Assembly (NCBI GenBank): GCA_038221545.1
Contig: JBBRIE010000119.1
Coordinates: 1-8,659, forward strand
From: JBBQNY01 sp038221545
GTDB lineage: Bacteria > Pseudomonadota > Gammaproteobacteria > Xanthomonadales > Ahniellaceae
Direction of reading: 5' to 3'
DNA length: 8,659 bases
The notes beneath the pieces are model-generated. The model was not told where the DNA came from. It saw only the letters and a program-made list of their open reading frames with translations, and did no database searches. Below are positions 1-6,523 of the stretch, piece after piece. The translations under genes were made by a program, and so were the position numbers. Numbering within the stretch: position 1 is the first letter of the stretch; each line of letters opens with the position of its first letter.

Positions 1-1031
1 ACCGTCGTGAAGCCAGGCATCCTCCCGAACTTCTCGCGCAGCAGGGGCTCGTCCGCCGGTTCCACGGGCCGGCCGAGGATGTGTTCGACGACCTCGTAGC
101 CCTGATTCATCGCCTGCTTGATGAGCGGGTAGCCGCCAAGCGCCCCGACGATGTACAGGCCGGGCACGTTGGACTCGTACTTGGAGCTGATCGCCGGCAC
201 CGAAGCCGGATCCTTGTTGGGGAACTCGACGCCACAGGCTTCGACGAAGGCGCGCGGCGCAGACGCGCCGAGCCGCGCGATAACCCGATCCAGCGCGATC
301 TCGGCCTTGCCGTTGGGCGTTGAGAGCGCCATGCGACCCGGCTTGGCGCCGCCTTCCACCGCTTCGACCAGTTCGGGTCCCGAACCGAAATAGCATTCGA
401 TGCGGCCGTCGCCGATGCCCTTCATGATCGCCTGGAGGTTGCCTTCCTTGGCGCGCGCGAACTCGTCGCGCCGGTTGATCACGATGACCTTGTTGCGTTC
501 GGACAGGGCGACGGCATTCTCGATCGCTGCGTCGCCGGCGCCGACCACGACGATCGTTTCGCCCTCGTATTCGTCCGGATCGTCGAGCTGGTACTGCACG
601 AAGGGCAGGTCCTCGCCCGCGACGCCGAGCTTGCGGATATTGCCCTGCAAGCCGATTCCGAGCACAACGGCGTCGGCTGCGAACTCGCGTCCGTTGGCGC
701 ACTTCAGCGCGAAATGCCCCGACGGGTCGCGCGTGATCGACGTGACCTCGCAACCATGCAGGACGTTGGTCTTGACCTTGCCCACGCCCTGGTCCCACTC
801 GCCGAGGATCTTCTCGCGCGTGCCTGCGGCGAACGCAAGCGGCGAACGCAGCGGCAGAGCGTCCGGCTCGGCCATCACGTGCTTGCCTTTCTGGTACCGG
901 TATATCGTGTTGGAAAGATGCTGCTCGCTCTCGAGCAGTACGTGGCTCACGCCCAGCTCGGCAGCGTGCGCCGCAGCGCTCATGCCGCCGGGGCCGGATC
1001 CCACTATCGCGATGCGGAAACGTTCCGCCAT
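1..1031 (-). CDS. FAD-dependent NAD(P)H oxidoreductase, thioredoxin-reductase-like fold (C-terminal part beyond the window)
   Basis: The gene is open at the left edge, so 343 codons are visible from ATG at 1031. The N-terminus has the FAD-binding Rossmann motif GSGPGG (residues 11-16) with an acidic residue ending the second strand (LLES, 32-35). A second dinucleotide-binding motif, GAGDAA (164-169), is followed by NRRDEFARAK (186-195), the NAD(P)H-binding region. The segment VGALGGYPLIKQAMNQGYE (295-313) is the C-terminal FAD-contact region of the fold. The redox CxxC of true thioredoxin reductases, expected just before the second Rossmann motif, is absent; that stretch reads VQYQLDDPDEYEGE. 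From memory, this sequence type occurs in large proteins where the flavoprotein part is followed by a cyclic-nucleotide-binding domain and a 4Fe-4S ferredoxin domain, but that part would lie outside the window. The ORF is transcribed divergently from the gene at 1362. The electron acceptor is unknown. Fold assignment is firm; exact function is not. Confidence 0.88.
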   Translation of the reverse strand, partial: MAERFRIAIVGSGPGGMSAAAHAAELGVSHVLLESEQHLSNTIYRYQKGKHVMAEPDALPLRSPLAFAAGTREKILGEWDQGVGKVKTNVLHGCEVTSITRDPSGHFALKCANGREFAADAVVLGIGLQGNIRKLGVAGEDLPFVQYQLDDPDEYEGETIVVVGAGDAAIENAVALSERNKVIVINRRDEFARAKEGNLQAIMKGIGDGRIECYFGSGPELVEAVEGGAKPGRMALSTPNGKAEIALDRVIARLGASAPRAFVEACGVEFPNKDPASVPAISSKYESNVPGLYIVGALGGYPLIKQAMNQGYEVVEHILGRPVEPADEPLLREKFGRMPGFTT

Positions 1032-1105
1032 TGAGAGCCCCCCGGTTCTGTCACGGCTGCGCGACCGCTGACGGTCACGTCGGCCATCCCGCCATCTTCC
1101 ACGAC

Positions 1106-1111
1106 ATGATA
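1106..1111 (-). promoter_or_regulatory. Candidate -10 element for the oxidoreductase gene
   Basis: Read on the minus strand this is TATCAT, matching five of six positions of the sigma-70 -10 consensus. It would start transcription about 68 nt before the ATG at 1031. No good -35 hexamer sits at the right distance, so this is a weak call. Confidence 0.25.
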
Positions 1112-1279
1112 GACCGAATGGAACCGTTCACTGCCACCCGGCTCCTTTGTGGGTCTTCCGGGATTGCGGATCGCATGGGTTCTCGGCCATGCTTGGGGCC
1201 TCGCCGTGCGCCGGACAGCGCGTATGTTCGCGCGCCGCAGGATTGCAGCGCGCAGGGCAGGGTGGAGACATGCAGACGC

Positions 1280-1294
1280 GATCGGCGGTCGATC
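1280..1294. repeat. Small inverted repeat GATCG-N5-CGATC
   Basis: Two perfect 5-bp arms separated by five bases lie 68 bp upstream of the start at 1362. The size would suit a dimeric repressor half-site pair, but short palindromes built from GATCG are common in GC-rich DNA. No second copy was noticed in the window. Confidence 0.25.
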
Positions 1295-1361
1295 CCATGC
1301 CCGGTCTTGAAGTGGCTCCGCCAGGCATCGAAACGCTTGCCGCATTGAAGGGTCGTGGAAC

Positions 1362-3038
1362 ATGAGTCAGCGCTTCGCCGAGTTCCTGTCGACCCTGCCG
1401 CACTCGGAGGTTGCGAACGACCCGGTCCTGCCCGTCGACGCGCGTCGCGTGGGCGCATGGACCGATGCCCTGCCACTGGCGAACGCACCTGCAGCGACGA
1501 CGCAGCTGCTCGACGGGCTTGCGCGGCTGAACCGCCAGTCGGGGGACGGTGGCGAACGGCTTGCGGTGATGGAACTCGTGCGCCGGCCCGTGCTGATGAT
1601 GGTGGAAGTACTCGATCGCCAGGTGATCGGCACGAGCTTTCCGCTGCCGTCGCCAAAGGTCGCGATGGCGGGTCAATTGATCGCGTTGCAACAGGGAATG
1701 GCGGTCGGTTACCGGCTCGCGCTGCGCGAGATCGCGGCGAGCGACGGACGCATCTCGTTCCTGCGCGGCAAGGCCGCGGCGACGGCTGCGACGCGCGCCA
1801 GCCTGCACCTCGCGGAGCTGCTGTGTCGCGACTATCTGATCTACGCGAGTCCCGCACCTGGCACCTGGCGCGATTTCCACAAGCTCCACGCGTATGCCGA
1901 CACCGCGGGTTTTGCTGGCAAGACCGTCGAAGACCCGCTGCGTCGCGACCTCGAGGCCTCGACCACGCAGAACTACCTCACGGCGCTGCTGCACGCGCTC
2001 AGCAATCCTTACAGGATGGCTCAACGCGACAGCGCCGATGCGTTCGCGGCGTGCCGAATCCTCGCCCAGCGCGCGATGCTGCTGCCACGCAGCAATGGTG
2101 GCGTCAACACGATCGCGATCGAACTCGACAAGGACGTCGGCCCGGGCTACCTGCCCGAGGAGCGAGTCGCCAGCGGCGGCGGCGACCTGTTCGTCGACCT
2201 CGAACCGGTCCTCGCCTGGGTGAACCACGAAATCCTGGGACGCGCGCCTGCGTCTCCGTTCCTGCTCAAGGGCAAGGACGTCCCGCAGGTCACGATCACG
2301 CCGGAAGCCATCGCCCGCATGATCGCGAGCTGGCAGCCAGCGCCGGTCAGGCACCACCAACGACTCCCGGCCGGGCACCAGCTCGATACGCTGGTCGGGC
2401 TTTCGGCGCTCCACCACGCGCTGTCCGGTGGTCTCGACGCCGATGACATCGAGCGGAACTTCGGCGGTGAGTCGCAACGACTGTCCCCGAACGTAGGCGC
2501 GTCCTGGAGCCAGCGCTACGGTGAACCGCAGCGTCCGCAGCGTCATTCGGCGCTGGTGCTCGACCAGAGCCTTGGCGGCTATCGCGTCGAGTGGGACAAC
2601 GTCGTCGGCGCGCGGCTGCGCGTCGGGGAGGCGGTGGGTCTTGCTCCCGCCGGCATGGCCGACGATGAGACCGACTGGATGGTCGGGCTCGTGCGGTGGA
2701 TGCGGATCATGCCCGATGGCCGCGTCGATGCCGGCGTGGAGATGTTGTCGCGGCAGGCAAGGGCTGGCGCGCTCAGCACGTACACAATCGAACAGCGAAA
2801 GTCGCAACCCCTTCGCGTCATCGTCATGCGGCCGAGCAAGGGCGAGGCGGACGAGCGGGAAGTGTTGCTGCCCAACACCATCGAGCGCGGCGCCGTGCTC
2901 TTTCGGCTGGTCACTGCCCCGAATCCCTACGATCCCACCGACCTCTCGGAGCGCGAGCGATTCCGGGAGATCGAGCAGATCGAGAACAACGGCGTGTACC
3001 TGCACGGCCGTCCGATGGCCGCGGAGTCCCGCGGCTAG
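1362..3038 (+). CDS. Conserved hypothetical protein with a PilZ-like C-terminal domain
   Basis: This is a 558-residue soluble protein with no signal peptide or membrane segment. A Shine-Dalgarno-like GAAGGG at 1347-1352, nine bases before the ATG, supports the start. Residues 1-350 look mainly alpha-helical, with no enzyme motif I recognise. The C-terminal part, about residues 385-470, resembles a PilZ beta-barrel. It has DQSLGG (401-406), fitting the PilZ signature D/NxSxxG, then a strand (YRVEWDN), VGEAVGL (421-427), MVGLVRWMR (440-448) and GVEMLS (458-463). An arginine pair, RPQR (391-394), lies just upstream, but the classic RxxxR is not clear, so cyclic-di-GMP binding is uncertain. The family resembles uncharacterised betaproteobacterial proteins with the same C-terminus. 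It lies 202 bp upstream of ispG in the same direction, which may be neighbourhood only. It could be a c-di-GMP effector or a degenerate PilZ protein. Confidence 0.75.
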   Translation: MSQRFAEFLSTLPHSEVANDPVLPVDARRVGAWTDALPLANAPAATTQLLDGLARLNRQSGDGGERLAVMELVRRPVLMMVEVLDRQVIGTSFPLPSPKVAMAGQLIALQQGMAVGYRLALREIAASDGRISFLRGKAAATAATRASLHLAELLCRDYLIYASPAPGTWRDFHKLHAYADTAGFAGKTVEDPLRRDLEASTTQNYLTALLHALSNPYRMAQRDSADAFAACRILAQRAMLLPRSNGGVNTIAIELDKDVGPGYLPEERVASGGGDLFVDLEPVLAWVNHEILGRAPASPFLLKGKDVPQVTITPEAIARMIASWQPAPVRHHQRLPAGHQLDTLVGLSALHHALSGGLDADDIERNFGGESQRLSPNVGASWSQRYGEPQRPQRHSALVLDQSLGGYRVEWDNVVGARLRVGEAVGLAPAGMADDETDWMVGLVRWMRIMPDGRVDAGVEMLSRQARAGALSTYTIEQRKSQPLRVIVMRPSKGEADEREVLLPNTIERGAVLFRLVTAPNPYDPTDLSERERFREIEQIENNGVYLHGRPMAAESRG

Positions 3039-3240
3039 AAGACCGCAAGGCGACAGCCGCCCGCGCTGCCACAGAGCAGTCGACGACCGCCGGAAGCGCT
3101 CGCACTCGTTGGCACGGGCCCTGGGCGTGGTCCGCTCGCGTCCGGCGACCCTCGCCAGCGCGATGTCGCCTCGCGCGTCAATTCCGCAATCTCGTGGCGA
3201 TTTGCGGAGGCGCGGACTCGACGCCGGTTAAACTGGCCGC
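3039..3240. other. Intergenic region between the PilZ-like gene and ispG
   Basis: This 202-bp gap contains no convincing gene. A GCGGCT/AGCCGC stem with an 18-nt loop spans the upstream stop codon (3031-3060), and a GGCGA-N3-TCGCC hairpin lies at 3144-3156. Neither is followed by a T-run, so no classical intrinsic terminator is visible. The right end carries the candidate ispG promoter. Confidence 0.5.
3229..3234 (+). promoter_or_regulatory. Candidate -10 element of ispG, placed for a leaderless transcript
   Basis: TAAACT matches four of six -10 consensus positions and ends six bases before the ispG ATG. A start seven bases downstream would fall on the A of that ATG. There is no Shine-Dalgarno sequence next to the ATG; the nearest GGAGG (3206-3210) is 30 bases away. 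No clear -35 hexamer is visible. Confidence 0.3.
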
Positions 3241-4542
3241 ATGAGCATCGCGAAGCCCTTCGATCGGAGCAACCCCGTCCGCCGCGCGGGCGCAGTTTTG
3301 GATGAGCCTGCTTTCAGCGCGCGGATGCCGCGCCGTTGCGTGCCGGTCGGTGGAGTGATGGTCGGCGGGGCGGCGCCGGTAGTCGTGCAGTCGATGACCA
3401 ATACCGATACGGCCGACGCCGTCGGCACCTCGAGACAGGTGGCTGAACTCTGGCGGGCGGGATCGGAGCTGGTGAGGCTCACGGTCAACACCATCGAGGC
3501 AGCGCGCGCGGTGCCGCGCATCCGCGAACGGCTCGATGCGCTCAACGTCCCGGTTCCGCTGATCGGGGATTTCCACTACAACGGACACGAACTGCTCGCC
3601 AGCGAGCCGGCCTGCGCCGACGCGCTGGCGAAATACCGGATCAATCCCGGCAACGTCGGCTTCGGGCGCAAGCGCGACCCCCAGTTCGCGGCGATCATCG
3701 AACAGGCGATCGCGCGCGACAAGCCCGTGCGCATTGGCGTCAACTGGGGCTCACTCGATCAGACGCTTGCGACCGCGCTGATGGACGAAAACGCGCTGCG
3801 CGCGCACCCATGGCCTGCGGATGCCGTGCTTCGCGAAGCGCTGCTGCGCTCCGCCATCGATTCGGCGGAGCGCGCGGTCGAGATCGGCATGTCGCGCGAT
3901 CGCATCGTGCTTTCGTGCAAGGTTTCGGGCGTCGCCGACCTGATTCGCGTGTACCGCGAACTGGCTTCGCGTTGCGATTACGCACTGCATCTCGGCTTGA
4001 CCGAAGCCGGCATCGGCAGCAAGGGCATCGTGGCATCGAGTGCCGCCCTTGCCGTCCTCCTCGGCGAGGGCATCGGCGACACGATAAGGATCTCGCTCAC
4101 CCCAGCCCCGGGGGAGTCGCGTACCCAGGAAGTGATCGTCGCGCAGGAATTGCTGCAGACCATGGGCCTGCGTGCGTTCACGCCCATGGTCACGGCCTGT
4201 CCCGGCTGCGGGCGCACCACCAGCGAATTCTTCCAGTACCTCGCGCAACAGGTCCAGGAACACGTACGTGCCCGCATGCCGGCGTGGAGGATCTCCAACC
4301 CCGGCGCCGAGAACCTGACGCTCGCGGTCATGGGTTGCGTGGTCAACGGTCCCGGCGAAAGTCGGCATGCCAACATCGGGATCTCATTGCCCGGCACCGG
4401 CGAATTGCCCGCCGCTCCGGTGTTCATCGATGGGAACAAGGCGATGACCTTGCGGGGTGATCGAATCGCCGAGGAGTTCCTGGCCGTGATCGATGACTAT
4501 GTCGCGCGCAGCTATTCGGCACCCGGGCACGGGGCGTCGTGA
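3241..4542 (+). CDS. ispG: 4-hydroxy-3-methylbut-2-en-1-yl diphosphate synthase (IspG/GcpE)
   Basis: This enzyme carries out the penultimate step of the MEP isoprenoid pathway. It reductively opens methylerythritol cyclodiphosphate to HMBPP using a 4Fe-4S cluster fed by flavodoxin or ferredoxin. The 433-residue product has the hallmark VVVQSMTNTDTAD (47-59) and LIGDFHYNG (107-115). It also has KYRINPGNVGFG (131-142), LHLGLTEAGIGSKGIVAS (249-266) and GIGDTIRISLTP (277-288). The cluster ligands are Cys320 and Cys323 in ACPGCGRTTSEF and Cys366 in MGCVVNGPGE, with the conserved Glu373. It is the two-domain proteobacterial form without the plant-type insertion, and is close in memory to the Xanthomonas enzyme. 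An in-frame stop at 3229-3231 makes ATG 3241 the most upstream possible ATG. The gene converges with the transporter gene across 13 bp. Confidence 0.98.
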   Translation: MSIAKPFDRSNPVRRAGAVLDEPAFSARMPRRCVPVGGVMVGGAAPVVVQSMTNTDTADAVGTSRQVAELWRAGSELVRLTVNTIEAARAVPRIRERLDALNVPVPLIGDFHYNGHELLASEPACADALAKYRINPGNVGFGRKRDPQFAAIIEQAIARDKPVRIGVNWGSLDQTLATALMDENALRAHPWPADAVLREALLRSAIDSAERAVEIGMSRDRIVLSCKVSGVADLIRVYRELASRCDYALHLGLTEAGIGSKGIVASSAALAVLLGEGIGDTIRISLTPAPGESRTQEVIVAQELLQTMGLRAFTPMVTACPGCGRTTSEFFQYLAQQVQEHVRARMPAWRISNPGAENLTLAVMGCVVNGPGESRHANIGISLPGTGELPAAPVFIDGNKAMTLRGDRIAEEFLAVIDDYVARSYSAPGHGAS

Positions 4543-4545
4543 CGC
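4534..4545. repeat. Short palindrome at the ispG stop codon
   Basis: GCGTC-GT-GACGC spans the ispG stop at 4540-4542 in the short gap between two convergent genes. A two-base loop is too tight for a good RNA hairpin and no T-run follows. It is noted only because a shared termination signal would be expected here. Confidence 0.2.
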
Positions 4546-4555
4546 GCGAGCGGGG

Positions 4556-5482
4556 TCATTCGATCGTGCTCGCATCGGCGGCGATCACCCGGCGCACCCT
4601 GACTGACTCGCGCTGCGCGATGTAGGCATTCGCGCCGAAGATCACCAGTGCGCCGGCGATGGTCCAGCGGTCGACCGATTCGCCGAAGAGCAGGAAGCCG
4701 GCGACAACGACGATCGGCAACTGCATGAAACTGATCGGCGTCAGCGCCGAAATTTCGCCTATCCGGAAGGCCCGCGTCCACAGCATGTGCCCGGCCGTCC
4801 CGAGCGCGCCCGTAGTCGCGACCCAGAGCCATCCCGCGGCGCTCGGCCACTCCCAGACCCACAAGGCCGTAGGCAGCGACAAGGGAACCCAGAGCAATGT
4901 CGTCATGAGCACGATGGCATCGGGTCTTTCGGTCCGCGACAGGAACTTGATGCTGATGGCGGTGCAGGCGCTGAACACCGCACCCAGCAGGGCTGCGAGC
5001 ACGCCAGGCGTGAGCGCGACGAATCCGGGGCGAACGATCAACATGACGCCCAGGAAGCCAATGATCACCGCGGTCCATCGACGGGCCCGCACCGTTTCGC
5101 CGAGTGCGAACACGGCGCCGATGGTGACGAACAACGGCGTGGAGTAGGACAGCGACACGGCTTGCGCGAGCGGCAGCTGGGAGATCGCCCAGAACCCGGC
5201 GAGCATCGACATGAGGCCGATGACACAGCGTGCGAAGTAGAGCGGAAGCTTGCGCGTCTGCAGCAGGCCGGGACCATGCTTCAGCAGCAGCGGCAAGGCG
5301 AACAGCAGCCCGAAGAAATTGCGGAAGAACGCCACCTCGAACGCATGCAGTTCCTGCGTGGCGAGACGGATCGCGACGGTCATGAATCCGAACATCACCG
5401 TCGCCGCCAGCATCAGTCCCGCGGCGTGCAGTGGCGCCGCCATGACAGCGCCAGGGCCGGGCGGAGTGTCGCGGATCCTCAT
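4556..5482 (-). CDS. DMT-superfamily (EamA) inner-membrane transporter
   Basis: A 308-residue polytopic protein with about ten hydrophobic helices in two EamA repeats, typical of drug/metabolite transporters that export or exchange small metabolites. Residues 14 onward give TM1 (LHAAGLMLAATVMFGF), then FRNFFGLLFALPLLL and RCVIGLMSMLAGFWA. The motif SYSTPLFVTIGAVFALGE and the matching second-repeat motif SFMQLPIVVVAGFLLFGE are the family's paired signatures. The substrate cannot be read from the sequence. The ATG at 5482 is chosen because it overlaps the stop of the upstream LexA-like gene as ATGA, which suggests translational coupling. ATG at 5443 (295 residues) would leave a more usual ten-residue N-terminus before TM1 and is a real alternative. 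Neither start has a clear Shine-Dalgarno. The C-terminal tail (VRVRRVIAADASTIE) is short and basic, on the inner side. Length and fold are normal for the family. Confidence 0.92.
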   Translation of the reverse strand: MRIRDTPPGPGAVMAAPLHAAGLMLAATVMFGFMTVAIRLATQELHAFEVAFFRNFFGLLFALPLLLKHGPGLLQTRKLPLYFARCVIGLMSMLAGFWAISQLPLAQAVSLSYSTPLFVTIGAVFALGETVRARRWTAVIIGFLGVMLIVRPGFVALTPGVLAALLGAVFSACTAISIKFLSRTERPDAIVLMTTLLWVPLSLPTALWVWEWPSAAGWLWVATTGALGTAGHMLWTRAFRIGEISALTPISFMQLPIVVVAGFLLFGESVDRWTIAGALVIFGANAYIAQRESVRVRRVIAADASTIE

Positions 5483-6372
5483 CCGTGGTGAAGTCGGCGC
5501 ATCAGTCCCCGCACGACGCCTTGCACGTGCGCGCGAGTCGCCATCACGCGCCGAGTCGGCGCGGGCGTCGCGTCGCATTCGATGACGAGTACGTCGAGGT
5601 CGTGGCGCAGGCGACCCAGCAGGTATTCCTGCTCGTCGACGAGGATGGCAACGAGATCCGATTCGGCGGGTTGCGCGCGCGCGGCGATCACGAGGAGGTC
5701 GCCTTCGAGGATCCCGAAGTGCGCCCACCGCATGCCCACTACCGTCAGCACGAATCCCTCGGCGTCCGGACCAAGCCATGCAGGCACAGTCACCGCTTCG
5801 TAGCGTCCCAGCGGTTGCAGCCGCCCCTCTTCGTCGATCCGGCCGAGCACCGGAAGGCGTGTTTCCTTGACGTCCGCCGGGCGGCGCAGTCGCACTCCGC
5901 GCTGCTTGCCGAGCATGGGCTCGACCAGGCCGGCCTCGATGAGGGCACTGACCTGCTTGTGCAGTGAACCCCGCGAAACCAGGCCAAGCTCCGAGCACAA
6001 CTCCGCGAGCGTGGGTGGCCTGGCCCCCAGCGAGACCCGGGAACGCAGATGCTCGAGCAGGTGTTCCTGGCGTCGGGTCAGGGCGACGCTGCCCTCGCTT
6101 CCCACAGGCAGTTGCCCTCGTCCGCGCAGTGGCGGCCGACGCGCAGACACGATCGCGGCCGGGTCGGCGCCTGCGTAGCCTGGCCGTGGAGGCATTCCTG
6201 GCGGCGTCGCGAGCGGCGATGCCGGCGAAGTCGGTTCTACGGTTGGAAGCGCGTCCGACGCATCGACGCCGGGAGAGGTCGACCAAAGATCGAGCTGCGG
6301 CACCACGCGCTTGCGCCGGTGCGCGGTGCGCACGCTTGCCGAAGCGGGTGCAGGCGGATCGGTCGGCGTCAT
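5479..6372 (-). CDS. LexA-like transcriptional regulator with degenerate, probably non-cleaving S24 domain
   Basis: A 297-residue protein, against about 200 for ordinary LexA. Residues 98-163 match the LexA winged helix (LTRRQEHLLEHLR, then RPPTLAELCSELGL, ending GKQRGVRL). Residues 173-293 match the S24/LexA C-terminal domain (LPVLGRI, FGILEGDLLVIA, VVRGLMRRL). The catalytic features are gone. The LexA GMSM serine motif reads GMRW with Arg215 at the nucleophile position; the lysine of VKRL is Gly253 in LLGRL; and the Ala-Gly scissile bond in GRVAAGE is replaced by IDEEG. RecA-stimulated self-cleavage is therefore not expected. Residues 1-97 are Pro/Ser/Ala-rich, probably disordered, and include QLDLW (26-30). 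ATG 6372 is preferred because the candidate -10 at 6404-6409 overlaps the earlier ATG at 6405; no Shine-Dalgarno is seen. The gene is divergent from the photolyase and its stop overlaps the transporter start. Confidence 0.85.
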   Translation of the reverse strand: MTPTDPPAPASASVRTAHRRKRVVPQLDLWSTSPGVDASDALPTVEPTSPASPLATPPGMPPRPGYAGADPAAIVSARRPPLRGRGQLPVGSEGSVALTRRQEHLLEHLRSRVSLGARPPTLAELCSELGLVSRGSLHKQVSALIEAGLVEPMLGKQRGVRLRRPADVKETRLPVLGRIDEEGRLQPLGRYEAVTVPAWLGPDAEGFVLTVVGMRWAHFGILEGDLLVIAARAQPAESDLVAILVDEQEYLLGRLRHDLDVLVIECDATPAPTRRVMATRAHVQGVVRGLMRRLHHG

Positions 6373-6403
6373 GGTGAAAACCGATACGAAACGAACAGGG
6401 AGC

Positions 6404-6409
6404 ATCCTA
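6404..6409 (-). promoter_or_regulatory. Candidate -10 element for the LexA-like gene
   Basis: On the minus strand this reads TAGGAT, four of six -10 consensus positions, with no strong -35. It would give a leader of about 25 nt before ATG 6372 and would exclude the ATG at 6405, which lies inside the hexamer. Confidence 0.3.
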
Positions 6410-6454
6410 GCCGTGCCCGTGCCCGGCCGCCACGATTTTTCGAGGTCTGCCGGC

Positions 6455-6483
6455 TTGTTGAAGACATCGGCACGACCTTTAGC
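6455..6483 (+). promoter_or_regulatory. Candidate sigma-70-like promoter for the photolyase
   Basis: TTGTTG (6455-6460) and TTTAGC (6478-6483) are separated by 17 bp. Each is an imperfect match to the -35 and -10 consensus. The start site would be near 6490, giving a leader of about 34 nt that contains the Shine-Dalgarno GGGGAGAG at 6506-6513. Confidence 0.35.
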
Positions 6484-6523
6484 CGCGTAGGGTGCACACC
6501 GACTCGGGGAGAGAACCAAGCAC

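Larger units (their letters stand above)
1032..1361. other. 330-bp divergent intergenic region without a convincing gene
   Basis: This stretch separates the oxidoreductase (minus) from the PilZ-like gene (plus). Open frames cross it on both strands, but none has a good start site or recognisable protein content; the long antisense frames are unbroken because of the high GC. It holds a possible minus-strand -10 element (1106-1111) and small inverted repeats. These are GACCG-N4-CGGTC at 1063-1076, GCGCG-N6-CGCGC at 1218-1233 and GATCG-N5-CGATC at 1280-1294. Regulatory elements for both genes are expected here. Confidence 0.6.
6373..6523. promoter_or_regulatory. Shared divergent promoter region of the LexA-like gene and photolyase
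   Basis: This 151-bp region must hold both promoters. No enterobacterial (CTGT-N8-ACAG) or Gram-positive-type (GAAC-N4-GTTC) LexA box is present. Candidate operator-like elements are TGCCG-N15-CGGCA (6448-6472), which encloses the possible photolyase -35, and GGTG-CA-CACC (6491-6500), between its -10 and Shine-Dalgarno. GTGCCC occurs twice in tandem just upstream of the LexA-like -10 (plus-strand 6413-6424). Confidence 0.5.

Noticed and set aside
1075..1154. Short minus-strand frame after AAAGGAG, starting GTG near 1137
   Set aside because: It has a good-looking ribosome site, but the roughly 20-residue peptide has no recognisable features and lies in the presumed leader of the oxidoreductase. 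Too little support to call a gene.
1128..3005. Unbroken 625-residue antisense frame opposite the PilZ-like gene
   Set aside because: It is rich in Arg, His and Asp with no recognisable domain, and lies opposite a gene with a Shine-Dalgarno and conserved motifs. Long antisense frames are expected at this GC content.
3031..3060. Stem-loop across the stop codon of the PilZ-like gene as a terminator
   Set aside because: The loop is 18 nt long and no T-run follows, so it does not meet the intrinsic terminator pattern.
5483..6286. N-terminal extension of the transporter frame to a 576-residue protein
   Set aside because: The extra residues are low-complexity Arg/Ala-rich sequence lying opposite and within the LexA-like gene. 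The membrane protein proper begins at 5482 or 5443.
6373..6523. Classical SOS box controlling the LexA-like gene or photolyase
   Set aside because: I searched by eye for CTGT-N8-ACAG and GAAC-N4-GTTC forms and found neither.
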